Below are positions 37,536 to 46,418 of a DNA stretch of 64,000 nt, one piece after another. The stretch comes from Hymenobacter lapidiphilus (GTDB lineage: Bacteria > Bacteroidota > Bacteroidia > Cytophagales > Hymenobacteraceae). Each line of letters opens with the position of its first letter. Position 1 is the first letter of the stretch. The notes under the pieces are model-generated. The model searched no databases and was not told where the DNA came from. It worked only from the letters and a program-made list of their open reading frames with translations. The stretch covers positions 183,978 to 247,977 of the forward strand of contig NZ_JABKAU010000001.1 in NCBI RefSeq assembly GCF_013377885.1, given 5' to 3'. Position numbers and translations under genes: made by a program.

Positions 37536-38093
37536 ATGACCTGTAAAACCCTGCTTTCCCGGGTGCCTCTACTAGCGCTTAGCCTGCTTTTCGTCGTCAG
37601 CCTGAGCCACACCGGGATGCTAGCAGATACGGCGGCCCGGCAGACCGCCGCTGCCGCCACGGTACCGGTTGGCGGCACAACGACGGGCGTTTTGCGGCTG
37701 GTAACGGCTAACGGTCGGCCAGTTGATTTGAACAAGTTCCGGGGCAAGGCCGTGTTCGTGAACCTATGGGCCACCTGGTGCGCACCCTGCCGGGTTGAGA
37801 TGCCCGGTATTGAGGCGCTGGCCGCGCGCACGGACACCAGCAAAGTAGCCTTCGTGCTGATTTCGCTGGATAAAAACCCGGAAAAAGCCCTCAAATTCAT
37901 GCAGCGCCAGGGCTTCCGGCTGCCGGTGTACTTCCCGGCCGCGCCCCTGCCCCCGCCCTTCAACTCGCAGACGATTCCCAATACCGTTATTCTGAGCCCC
38001 GACGGGCACGTGGCGGCCCGCTACGAAGGCCTGGTTGATTATGACACCCCCGAGTTCAGGCAGGCCCTGGAGAAGCTAGCGGCGCGGCCGTAA
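37536..38093 (+). CDS. TlpA-like exported thioredoxin
   Basis: The 185-residue protein has a signal peptide (MTCKTLLSRVPLLALSLLFVVSLSHTG) and a thioredoxin fold with WCAPC (about residues 78-82) and cis-Pro in SQTIPNTVI. It probably reduces disulfides or maintains copper-site cysteines in the periplasm. Start at the ATG 37536; the longer in-frame reading back to 37083 is a shadow over the cupredoxin gene. Operon with copA and the cupredoxin is an inference from spacing. Confidence 0.9.
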   Translation: MTCKTLLSRVPLLALSLLFVVSLSHTGMLADTAARQTAAAATVPVGGTTTGVLRLVTANGRPVDLNKFRGKAVFVNLWATWCAPCRVEMPGIEALAARTDTSKVAFVLISLDKNPEKALKFMQRQGFRLPVYFPAAPLPPPFNSQTIPNTVILSPDGHVAARYEGLVDYDTPEFRQALEKLAARP

Positions 38094-38258
38094 GCCCCGG
38101 CGCAGTAGTTTACACCGCTTGCTTGGGCATAGTTGGGCCGGAGAGCGGCTGGCTTCATCCGGTTGCTAGTGAAGTGCTTACTATTCTTCCTTTTTTGGGA
38201 TTTAGCGGCGGGACGCTCTCTAATTAGGATAATACTGACAGGAAACTTACCTTTCCTC

Positions 38259-40322
38259 ATGTTCCGTTCTCTGCTGTGGGCTTTTCTGCTAACAAGTCTG
38301 CTGTTGGGGCCGGTAGCCGGACAGGCCCAGAGCCCGCAGACGCTGCCGTTGCAGCAGGCCCTGGCCCGTGCAACCACCGATACGGCCCGGGTGCTGCTGC
38401 TGGCCAATCTGGCCGCTACCTACCGCTACTCGCGCTTCGACTCGGTGAGCTTTTATGCCCACCAGGGCCTGCGCCTGGCCCGCCAGCTGGGCTATACCAA
38501 GGGCGAGGGCCGCTGCCTGTCGCGGCTGGCCATTCTGCCCGGCGAGCGGGGTAACCTGCCGGAAGCATTGCGCCTGAACCTGGCTGCCCTGCGCCTCAAC
38601 GAGGAAAGCCACGACCTGGAAGGCACTGCCCGCACGCTTAACCAGACCGGGCTGCTCTATTTCGCCCTCGACGACTACCGGCCGTCGTTGCGGTACTCGC
38701 TGCGGGCACTGGACAGCTACCGGCAGGCTGGCACCACCGATATGTCGCAGCTCATCAGCGTAATTGCCAACCTGGGGGCCAGCTACGAAGGCCTGCACCG
38801 CTACGATTCGGCCGCCTTTTACCTCAACAAGGCCTGGCAGCTGACGGTCCGCCACCGCCCCCGGGCCTGGAGCTGCTGGGGTAACCCCGCCCCCTACGTA
38901 CTGCGCGAGCTGGGCCTGCTGCAACTGGCCCAGGGCCACCCGCAGGCCGCGCTGGCGTATTACCAGCGCAGCGCCCAGGCAGCCGCGCCCGAAAACGACC
39001 TGCGCAGCGTCAGTCGGGCCTTTCAGTACCTGGCCGAGCTACATAACCAGCAAGGCCGGCCCGATTCCAGCATTTGGTACGCCCGGCGGGCGCTGGCGCT
39101 GGCCGCCAGCCTGCCCTATGTGGTAGGCGTGGTGCGCAACAGCGCCCTGCTGATGGATGCCTACGAAGCCCGCCAGCAGCCCGACAGCGCCCTGTACTAC
39201 ACGCACGTGCTGCTTGCCGCCCAGGATAGCCTCTTCAACCCGCGGCGCATCAAGCAGCTCGATGCCATTGCCTTCAACGAGCACACCCGACTGCTGGAGC
39301 TGGAGGCCGAACGCGGCAAGCTGCTGACCCGCATACGCACTGGCGCGCTGCTGGCCGGGGCCGGGCTGCTGCTATTGGCGCTGCTGCTGCTCTGGCACCG
39401 CCACCGCCGACAGCAGGATGCCACCCGCCGCCTCGAAGTGCTGCACCGGCAGCTTGGCCAGCAGGCCAGCGAGCTAACCACCCAGCGCGACGATTTGGTG
39501 AGGACGCTGAAGGAGCTTAAAGTAACCCAGGGCCAGCTGGTGCTACGCGAAAAAATGGCGTCGTTGGGCGAGCTGATGGCTGGTATTGCCCACGAAATAC
39601 AGCGCCCCGTCAGCCTGCTCCGGCGCTACGCCGCCGCCAGTACCGAGCTCTGCGACGAGCTGCGCCAGTACCTCACCCAGCTGTGGCTGCCCCCCAGCCA
39701 GCAGGCAATGGCCGATAAGCTGCTCGACGCGCTGCACCAGAACCAAACCCACATTGTGCAGTATGGGCAGCGGGCCGAGTCGGTGGTGCGCGGTATGCTA
39801 GAGTACTCGCAGGGCGGCGGCGGGGCCCGCCAGCTCACCGACCTCAACGCCCTGGCCGAAGAATACCTGCGGCTGGTGTACCACGATATGCGGGCCAAAA
39901 ACCGCCACTTCAGCGCCGCCCTGCTGCTTCACCCCGACCCCACGCTGGAGCGTATGATGGTGGTGCGCCAGGACCTGGGCCGGGCGCTGGTGGGCGTGTA
40001 CAGTGCCGCCCTGCAGGCCGTGGCCCAGCGCCAGCGCCAGCCCGATGAAGACTACGTGCCTCAGATAGAGCTGACCACCCGTCGCACTGCGGCCAGCATC
40101 GAAATACGGGTGCGCGACAACGGCGAGGGGCTGCCCCCCGAAACGCTGGTTACGTTGTTCCAGCGCTTTCCGGCCGGGGCCGAAACCGGCCTGAGCCTGG
40201 CCCTGAGCCACGACCTGATTACCCGCGGCCACGGCGGTGCGCTCAGCGTTAGCAGCCAGCCCGGCCGCGGCACCGAGTACTGCATTATTTTACCACTGCC
40301 CCAAAACGCCCAGAACGGGTAG
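38259..40322 (+). CDS. TPR-containing sensor histidine kinase with degenerate H and N boxes
   Basis: The 687-residue protein has a signal peptide (MFRSLLWAFLLTSLLLGPVAGQA), periplasmic TPR repeats (about 30-330), a membrane helix (about 365-385), a coiled coil, and a HisKA/HATPase region. The H box is AHEIQRPVSLL, with Arg where Asn is usual. The N-box region is RALVGVYSAALQAV and lacks the Asn needed for Mg-ATP, although RDNGEGLP and the G2-like SLALSHDLI remain. Kinase activity is therefore doubtful. The end of the gene runs into the arm of the repeat at 40309. A near-consensus TACCTTTC lies 3 nt before the ATG. Confidence 0.85.
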   Translation: MFRSLLWAFLLTSLLLGPVAGQAQSPQTLPLQQALARATTDTARVLLLANLAATYRYSRFDSVSFYAHQGLRLARQLGYTKGEGRCLSRLAILPGERGNLPEALRLNLAALRLNEESHDLEGTARTLNQTGLLYFALDDYRPSLRYSLRALDSYRQAGTTDMSQLISVIANLGASYEGLHRYDSAAFYLNKAWQLTVRHRPRAWSCWGNPAPYVLRELGLLQLAQGHPQAALAYYQRSAQAAAPENDLRSVSRAFQYLAELHNQQGRPDSSIWYARRALALAASLPYVVGVVRNSALLMDAYEARQQPDSALYYTHVLLAAQDSLFNPRRIKQLDAIAFNEHTRLLELEAERGKLLTRIRTGALLAGAGLLLLALLLLWHRHRRQQDATRRLEVLHRQLGQQASELTTQRDDLVRTLKELKVTQGQLVLREKMASLGELMAGIAHEIQRPVSLLRRYAAASTELCDELRQYLTQLWLPPSQQAMADKLLDALHQNQTHIVQYGQRAESVVRGMLEYSQGGGGARQLTDLNALAEEYLRLVYHDMRAKNRHFSAALLLHPDPTLERMMVVRQDLGRALVGVYSAALQAVAQRQRQPDEDYVPQIELTTRRTAASIEIRVRDNGEGLPPETLVTLFQRFPAGAETGLSLALSHDLITRGHGGALSVSSQPGRGTEYCIILPLPQNAQNG

Positions 40323-40415
40323 GGCGCGGGGCTTGCCCCCGCCTGCCGTTGAACGGCGCAGTTTGAATCGTCCAACGGCGGGCGGGGGCAAGCCCCGCAC
40401 CCTACCCGTTCTGGG
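40309..40415. repeat. GGGGCTTGCCCCCGCC-family inverted repeat, copy 1
   Basis: Arms of 43 bases (40309-40351 and 40373-40415) have two mismatches. The outer part is CCCAGAACGGGTAGGG and the core is GCGGGGCTTGCCCCCGCC. The left arm includes the last codons and the stop of the kinase gene. It is directly upstream of the CheB-CheR fusion gene. Confidence 0.9.
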
Positions 40416-40486
40416 GAAACCCGGTTGCGCTTACCCGACGGCTCCGGCCTACCCAATCCTAGATGCGGAATCCTCGGCCCCCTGCT

Positions 40487-40494
40487 TAGCTTTG
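40487..40494 (+). promoter_or_regulatory. -7 box of the CheB-CheR fusion gene
   Basis: TAGCTTTG fits TAnnTTTG and lies 44 bp before the ATG at 40539, beyond the inverted repeat. Confidence 0.5.
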
Positions 40495-40538
40495 GGCACG
40501 GCCGGCCCTACCATTCCTGTCTGGTCCGTGCCCTACCC

Positions 40539-42710
40539 ATGCCCGATTCTGCCGCCTCTTCCTACGCCGAAGACACCGAAAACCAGGAGCCCGCTGCCCC
40601 CATTGCTGTGGAGGCCCCGCCCGTTGAAAGCCAGGTGAGCCCCCGCCAGCTACGCCTGGCCCAGAGCCAGGAAAATACCACCGATAAGTTCCCGATTGTG
40701 GGCCTGGGCGGCTCGGCGGGCTCTTTGCAGGCTTTCGAAGCCATTTTCCGGGCCCTGCCGCCCACTCCCGGCATGGCCTTCGTGGTGGTGATGCACCTGG
40801 CCCCCGACCAGCCCAGCGAGCTGCCGGCCGTGCTGCAGCGCTTCACGCCCATGCCCGTGCACGAGGCTGCCGACGGCCTGAAAGTGCGGCCCAACCACGT
40901 GTATGTGATTCCGCCCGACGCCGACATGAGCATGCTGCACGGCACGCTGCTGCTGTTTCAGCCCACCCAGGCCCGGGGCCGCCGCCTGCCCATCGACTTC
41001 TTCTACCAGAGCCTGGCCAAGGATGCGCGCGAGCGGGCCATCTGCATTATCTGCTCGGGCATGGGTTCTGATGGCACCGTGGGCCTGAAAATGGTGATGG
41101 AGAACTTCGGCATGGTGATGGTGCAGAGCCCCGAAACAGCCGAGTACGACTCCATGCCCCGCTCGGCCATTGCCACCGAATTCGTCGATTACGTGCTGCC
41201 CGCCGGGCAGCTGCCGGCCAAGCTGCTCGAATACATGCACAAACCGCTGTTTGCCCGGCCCCGCCGCGAGCAGGCCGAATCGGACGCGCAGCCGGCGCAC
41301 GCGCTGCAGAAAATCTTTATCCTGATCCGGGCCCAGACCGGCCACGATTTCAGCTTCTACAAGCGCAACACGGTGTTCCGGCGCATCGAGCGGCGCATGA
41401 ACGCCCACCAGATTCAGGAGTTTCCGCAGTATGTGCGCTACCTACAGGAGAACCCGGCCGAGGTGGAAGCCCTGTTTCGGGAACTGCTGATTGGCGTTAC
41501 GAAGTTTTTTCGCGACCCCGAGGCCTACCTGGCCCTGCAGCGGCAGCTGCCGCCACTGCTGCGCGGCAAGCCCACCGACAGCACCGTGCGGGTGTGGGCG
41601 CCCGGCTGCTCGACCGGCGAGGAGGCCTACTCGCTGGCCATGCTGCTGCTCGAAAGCCTCGACGCCATCGAACCGGCCCGCTACCTCAAAATCCAGATTT
41701 TCGCCACCGACATCAACCCGGCAGCCATCGATTTTTCGCGCGCCGGCCTTTATCCGGCCAACATTACGGCCGATGTAAGCCCGGAGCGGCTGCGGCGCTT
41801 TTTTGTGCGCCAGGCCGATGGCAGCTACCAAATAACCAAGGAGGTGCGCGACGTGGTGATTTTTGCCGTGCACAACCTCACCAAGGATGCGCCCTTCACC
41901 AAGCTCGATCTGCTGTGCTGCCGCAACCTGCTGATTTACCTGTCGGCCGAGCTGCAGAAAAACCTGCTGCCCGTTTTTCATTACGCCCTCAACCCCAGCG
42001 CGCTGCTGTTTCTGGGACCCAGCGAAAACCTGACCGGCTACCAGGAGCTGTTTATTCTGCTTGATATGAAGTGGAAGATTTCGCGGCGCAACGACGCCTC
42101 GCCTTCCATCACCCGACTCGTCAACTTCCCCTTCGCCATCTCGCAGCACTCGGCCACGGCGGGGGCCAGCGCTACTGCTATGAGCACTTCCTCGCCCCGA
42201 AAAAGTGGGCCCTTCGCGGCCTTGGTCCAGCAAACGCTACTGCAACAGTATGCGCCCCCGGCTGTAATCATCAATGCCCGGGGCGAAATTCTGTATGTGA
42301 ACGGCCGCACCAGCCGCTTCCTCGAACCGGCCCCCGGACTGGGCGGGCTCAACCTGTTTGAGATGGCCCGCGAGGAACTCAACTATGAGCTGAGCGCCGC
42401 CGTGCATAAAGCCAGCACCACCAGCCAGACTGTGGTGGTGGAGCGGGTGCGGGTAAAAACCGAATCGGGCCTGCAGCTGCTCCGCCTTACGGTGCACTAC
42501 CTCGCCGCCCTCGGTCCCGTCGGCTGGGACCTCACCGCCCTACACGAGCAGCTGCGTGCCCTGTTCAACGGCTCGGGCCAGGCCTTTAACAACCTGCTCC
42601 TACCCGGCCCGAAAGGCGGCCGGCCGGTACGCGCCTTCGCCCGCCTGCTGCTGAGCGCCGGCCAACCCACTGGCCACGTATTGCTGGGGCTGCAGGAAGT
42701 TGCCGGGTAG
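40539..42710 (+). CDS. CheB-CheR-PAS fusion protein
   Basis: The 723-residue protein joins a CheB methylesterase domain (about 45-240), with catalytic Ser in GLGGSAGS (near 58), His in VMHLAPD (near 86) and Asp in GSDGTVG (near 178), to a CheR methyltransferase (about 250-520), with SAM motif GCSTGEEA near 357 and ATDINPAAI, and to a PAS-like C-terminal part (about 560-650). No receiver domain precedes CheB. No receptor or motility genes are in the window, so it is likely a non-chemotactic regulator linked to the adjacent kinases. A start at 40425 would overlap the promoter. Confidence 0.93.
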   Translation: MPDSAASSYAEDTENQEPAAPIAVEAPPVESQVSPRQLRLAQSQENTTDKFPIVGLGGSAGSLQAFEAIFRALPPTPGMAFVVVMHLAPDQPSELPAVLQRFTPMPVHEAADGLKVRPNHVYVIPPDADMSMLHGTLLLFQPTQARGRRLPIDFFYQSLAKDARERAICIICSGMGSDGTVGLKMVMENFGMVMVQSPETAEYDSMPRSAIATEFVDYVLPAGQLPAKLLEYMHKPLFARPRREQAESDAQPAHALQKIFILIRAQTGHDFSFYKRNTVFRRIERRMNAHQIQEFPQYVRYLQENPAEVEALFRELLIGVTKFFRDPEAYLALQRQLPPLLRGKPTDSTVRVWAPGCSTGEEAYSLAMLLLESLDAIEPARYLKIQIFATDINPAAIDFSRAGLYPANITADVSPERLRRFFVRQADGSYQITKEVRDVVIFAVHNLTKDAPFTKLDLLCCRNLLIYLSAELQKNLLPVFHYALNPSALLFLGPSENLTGYQELFILLDMKWKISRRNDASPSITRLVNFPFAISQHSATAGASATAMSTSSPRKSGPFAALVQQTLLQQYAPPAVIINARGEILYVNGRTSRFLEPAPGLGGLNLFEMAREELNYELSAAVHKASTTSQTVVVERVRVKTESGLQLLRLTVHYLAALGPVGWDLTALHEQLRALFNGSGQAFNNLLLPGPKGGRPVRAFARLLLSAGQPTGHVLLGLQEVAG

Positions 42711-42761
42711 CGAGCTGCTGATAATGGTATCTTTATCTTGAAGCTGTTTAACCTAAGCTGA

Positions 42762-42868
42762 GGAGGGCGTTGTAGGGGCGGGGCTTGCCCCCGCCCGCCG
42801 TTGAACGATTCCCCTTAGAGCGGTGCGCACGGCGGGCGGGGGCAAGCCCCGCCCCTACAACGCCCTCC
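42762..42868. repeat. GGGGCTTGCCCCCGCC-family inverted repeat, copy 2
   Basis: The 39-base arms at 42762-42800 and 42830-42868 are perfect complements, with a 29-base loop. The core GGGGCGGGGCTTGCCCCCGC is shared with copy 1. It ends 19 bp before the ATG of the next kinase. A TATCTTTA box at 42728-42735 would place the whole hairpin in that gene's leader. Confidence 0.92.
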
Positions 42869-42887
42869 CCAACAAGCTGCACCGCCC

Positions 42888-44918
42888 ATGTCTGCCGACT
42901 TTCCGCCTTCCCCCCTGGATTCCAACCCCGACTACGATGCGCTGCAGCCGGCTTCGGCGGCGGCGGGTGAGGCCTTGCGCCAGCTACGGGAACGGGCCGA
43001 GCGGCGCCGGCTGACCACGCAGAGCCCGCCAACTGAAACGCCGGCCGAGATGCAGCGGCTGGTGCAGGAGCTGCAGGTGCATCAGATTGAGCTGGAAATG
43101 CAGTACGAGGAGCTGCTCATTGCCCAGACCGAGGCCGAAACCAGCCGCGCCCAGTACCTCGACCTTTACGAGTTTGCCCCCGTGGGCTACTGCACGCTCG
43201 ATGCAGCTGGCACGCTGCGCCAGCTAAACCTGCGCACTGCCCAGCTGCTGGGGCTGGTACGCCAGCAGCTGCAGGGCCGCCGGCTGGCCTTGTTCGTTGA
43301 GCCCCGGCAGCGCGCGCAGTTCATTGATTTCCTGGACCAAGTGTTGACCGCCGATTCTGCCGCCACGGCCCGCCACAATATCCTGCTGACCTTCCAATGC
43401 CCCAATGGTCAGCCCCTGGAGCTGCGCCTCGAAGCCACCCTGGCCCACAGCCCCGACGACCAGCCGCTGGTGCGCCTGGCCCTGCTCGACGTGACGGAGC
43501 AGCAGCACACCACCCGGGCGCTGGCCGAGAGTGAGCAGCGTCTGCGCCAGGCCCTCGACGCAACAGCCATGGGCGTGGTGAGCTGGGATTTTGCCACCAA
43601 TACATGGCAGTCCGATGCCCGCGCCCAGGCCATCTGGGGGTTGCCCTACGTGGCGGCCGCCCGCCCCATCGATACCATAATCGCCCTGCTACATCCCGCC
43701 GACCGCATGCGGTTCCGGCAACTGGCCGAAACCGCGGCTGGCACCGGGCCCGCCGGCCTCGAAGTAGAGCTGCGCGTAGGAGACGCCCAGCAGCCCGACT
43801 ATTACGTGCGCCTGACGGGCCACGTGCAGCCCCCCACCCCGGCCAATCCGAGCGGCCGCCTGCTGGGCTTGGTGCGCGACCGGACACCGCGCCGCCGCGC
43901 CGAGCAGGAGCTTAGCTACAAAACCCAGGTGCTCGAGCACCTGCTCAGCCACTTTCCGGTGCAGCTGGGCCGCCTCGGGCCCGACGGCCGCTACCGCGAG
44001 CTGGTAGGCGCGGGCCTACGCCGCCTGCAGCTGGCTGATAACGAGCTGGTGGGCCGGTCTGTCTTCGAGACCTTCCCTTCTATTGCCGGCTATACCCGGC
44101 AATTGCTGGCCGGCGAATCGGTTGACTTTGTGGGCTCGGCTGAGGTAAACGGCGAAACCGTATCGTTTCAGAGCTACGGCTTTTTCGACGTTGAGCGCAA
44201 CGAGGCCATTGTTTTTGCCCTCGACGTAACCCAGCGCGAACAGCTGCTGGCCGAAACCACCCGCCTGCAGCTACGCCAGCAGCAGCTGGTACTTTCGGCC
44301 ATTCTCACCACCCAGGAAGAGGAGCGCCGCCGCATTGCCGAGGCCCTGCACAACGGCGTGGGCCAGCTGCTCTACGCCACCCGCCTGCACCTCACCCAAC
44401 TGCCCGACTCGGAGCCCCTGCGCGCCGGCCAGCAGCTGCTGCAGGAAGCCATCCGGGCCACCCGTACCATCTCGTTCGAACTCACGCCGCGCATTCTGGA
44501 AGACTTCGGGCTGCCCGCCGCCCTGCGCGAGCTGGCCGACCGCGTGCCCGTGAGCCAGCTGCACCTTAGCCTCTCGCTGGAGGGCCTCGACGACCTGGCC
44601 CAGCCCCTACCCCCGCCGGTACAGATGGCCGTTTACCGTATTGCGCAGGAGCTGCTAAGCAACGTGATGAAGCACGCGCAGGCCCGCGAGGTAACGCTAC
44701 TGGTAGCCCGTCAGTCCGGGCAGCTGCGTATCTGCATCAGCGACGACGGCGTAGGCTTCGTGCCCGCACCGGTACCCACCAGCGGCGGCATCGGGCTGGC
44801 CGGCATCCGCAACCGCGTCGAGCTGCTGGGCGGAACGCTGGGTATTACCTCGGCCCCGCATCAGGGCACCACCATCAATATTGAGCTGCCACTCACCCAA
44901 AGCGAGGTGGTGAAATAA
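42888..44918 (+). CDS. Cytosolic PAS-domain sensor histidine kinase, HisKA_3 type
   Basis: The 676-residue protein has no membrane helix. A coiled coil (about 50-90) is followed by at least three PAS-like regions (about 90-210, 215-335, 345-450), then the HisKA_3 dimerisation domain with phospho-accepting His in RIAEALHNGVGQLL (near 486) and an HATPase domain with N box AQELLSNVMKHAQA and SDDGVGF. NarX/DesK-type kinases of this class pair with LuxR-type response regulators, none of which is in the window. Its start follows the inverted repeat directly. It is probably functionally linked to the CheB-CheR protein. Confidence 0.92.
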   Translation: MSADFPPSPLDSNPDYDALQPASAAAGEALRQLRERAERRRLTTQSPPTETPAEMQRLVQELQVHQIELEMQYEELLIAQTEAETSRAQYLDLYEFAPVGYCTLDAAGTLRQLNLRTAQLLGLVRQQLQGRRLALFVEPRQRAQFIDFLDQVLTADSAATARHNILLTFQCPNGQPLELRLEATLAHSPDDQPLVRLALLDVTEQQHTTRALAESEQRLRQALDATAMGVVSWDFATNTWQSDARAQAIWGLPYVAAARPIDTIIALLHPADRMRFRQLAETAAGTGPAGLEVELRVGDAQQPDYYVRLTGHVQPPTPANPSGRLLGLVRDRTPRRRAEQELSYKTQVLEHLLSHFPVQLGRLGPDGRYRELVGAGLRRLQLADNELVGRSVFETFPSIAGYTRQLLAGESVDFVGSAEVNGETVSFQSYGFFDVERNEAIVFALDVTQREQLLAETTRLQLRQQQLVLSAILTTQEEERRRIAEALHNGVGQLLYATRLHLTQLPDSEPLRAGQQLLQEAIRATRTISFELTPRILEDFGLPAALRELADRVPVSQLHLSLSLEGLDDLAQPLPPPVQMAVYRIAQELLSNVMKHAQAREVTLLVARQSGQLRICISDDGVGFVPAPVPTSGGIGLAGIRNRVELLGGTLGITSAPHQGTTINIELPLTQSEVVK

Positions 44919-44982
44919 GGAGAACTGGGCGCTTGATGGTTCAACGCTTTGACAACGCAGATAGCGTACGCGAACAGCCCAC

Positions 44983-45423
44983 TCACTCGCCTCTTGCCAG
45001 CAGCACCACGCCGCCCACAATGGCCAGCAGCCCCAGCGCCTGGGGCCACGCCAGGGTTTCGCGGGCTACCAGTACGCCCAGCAGGGCCGTGAGCAGCACC
45101 GAGCCGCCCACGATAATGGGCGTACCGACCGAGGCAGGCACACCCCGCTCGAACACCACAAAAGTCAGAATTTCGGCCAGCCCTACACCCAGGCCCGCCA
45201 GCGCAGCTAGCCCCAGGCCCTTATTCGTAACACCCAGCGGAGCACCTTTGAGGTGCAGGCTCAGCAGCCAGACTCCGCCCAGCGCGGCGGCTACCAGCTG
45301 CAGCACCACGGCGCCGGCAGCGGCAGCAATGTGGCCCGCCGCCAGCTTGATAAAGAAGTTGTAGCCGGCCAAGCACAGCGCCGCCAGCAGCGCCAGCCCC
45401 AGCCAGCCCCCCGCGCCCGCCAC
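44983..45423 (-). CDS. Small EamA/DMT-family membrane protein
   Basis: The 146-residue protein has about five hydrophobic helices and one EamA unit (LAGYNFFIKLAAGHIAA, and a C-terminal RETLAWPQALGLLAIVGGVVLL). The start is taken as the GTG at 45423, one base after the stop of the upstream gene (TAGCGTG), which implies coupled translation. The ORF to 45486 would overlap that gene out of frame. Single-unit DMT proteins usually work as dimers; the substrate is unknown. Confidence 0.82.
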   Translation of the reverse strand: MAGAGGWLGLALLAALCLAGYNFFIKLAAGHIAAAAGAVVLQLVAAALGGVWLLSLHLKGAPLGVTNKGLGLAALAGLGVGLAEILTFVVFERGVPASVGTPIIVGGSVLLTALLGVLVARETLAWPQALGLLAIVGGVVLLARGE

Positions 45424-45424
45424 G

Positions 45425-45838
45425 CTAGGCGCCGGGCTTGTCGAGGCGCTTGAGCAGCTGCCGCTGCAACCCTTCCCAGTTCTCAAATTCGTCGCTGTCT
45501 TCCCAAAACTCCCGCAGCTCCGACTCGGGCCCGAGAATAGTGCGCACGGCTTCCTGGGCGGGCTTGCGCAGGGGCTCCACGTGGCTCAGGTTGAGGCCCG
45601 GAATAACGCCCAGCAGGTCGTTGGGAAAGATGCGGGCGGGCTTGCCCAGAATAGCCGCCACAATTTCGGCAGCCGCCAGCGCCTCGCTGGCTATGTCGGC
45701 GTCGAGGTACTCGCCATCGGCCTCCTGCACGGCGGCCAAGGCCTGTTCGAGCACGCCGGCCGAGGGTTCGGCCTTGAAATCTTCGGCAAAGTCGGCGGCC
45801 GTATCGTTGTCGAAGTTGTAGTAGCCCCAGGCTGCCAT
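45425..45838 (-). CDS. DUF4259 protein
   Basis: The 137-residue protein starts MAAWGYYNFDNDTAADFAEDF, the signature of DUF4259, whose function is unknown. It is acidic and soluble. It lies third in a minus-strand series after gpsA and a small membrane protein, and its stop is one base before the EamA-like start. Confidence 0.85.
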   Translation of the reverse strand: MAAWGYYNFDNDTAADFAEDFKAEPSAGVLEQALAAVQEADGEYLDADIASEALAAAEIVAAILGKPARIFPNDLLGVIPGLNLSHVEPLRKPAQEAVRTILGPESELREFWEDSDEFENWEGLQRQLLKRLDKPGA

Positions 45839-45925
45839 GTGCGGTGTTGTTTTTGAGAAACGGGTAGAGAAATAGAAATCAGTGCAAAGAAGCCAATAAC
45901 GACGACATTGTTTGCACTCGGGCTA

Positions 45926-46417
45926 TTAGTCGCGGCCCGATTCCCCTGCAGGGACCTGCGGTGAGCCTTCGGGGGACTCTAGTAAATCGGCGCTCATTGT
46001 TGGGCTCCGCAGCGGGTGGCTTGCCGGATCGTAGCGCTGCCGCAGATGATACTTGTACGCTCCGACGTGCCCGGCCGCCGGCAACGCCAGTACCAGTGGC
46101 AGCCAACGCAACGGCCGTAGCGCGCCCGGCCCCCTGTTGCGCCCCAGGCTTACCAGCCAGCAGACAACGCCAACCGCCAAAGCCAAGCCGGCGGCCCACA
46201 CCAATGCCTCGTAAGTCAGGTAACTGATATAGTCGGGACCGGAAGGCGCTATGCTCTGGGGAAAAGCCGAAAGTGCCGGGTAAATTGTCCATCCGGGGCC
46301 GTGGTATAGCCAGTAGCCCGCGTCGGCCTGCCGGTAGGCCACCCCGATAACGGCCAACGACACCGCGCCGGCGCCCAGCGCTGCGTACCACCAGCCCGTT
46401 TCGCGCCGCGCCTCCAC
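45926..46417 (-). CDS. Membrane protein of unknown function downstream of gpsA
   Basis: The 163-residue protein has three hydrophobic segments (about 9-28, 67-90 and 103-120) and a hydrophilic C-terminal tail. It starts with GTG one base after the gpsA stop (TAGGGTG), so it is translationally coupled to gpsA. No domain is recognised. Confidence 0.72.
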   Translation of the reverse strand: MEARRETGWWYAALGAGAVSLAVIGVAYRQADAGYWLYHGPGWTIYPALSAFPQSIAPSGPDYISYLTYEALVWAAGLALAVGVVCWLVSLGRNRGPGALRPLRWLPLVLALPAAGHVGAYKYHLRQRYDPASHPLRSPTMSADLLESPEGSPQVPAGESGRD

Positions 46418-46418
46418 C

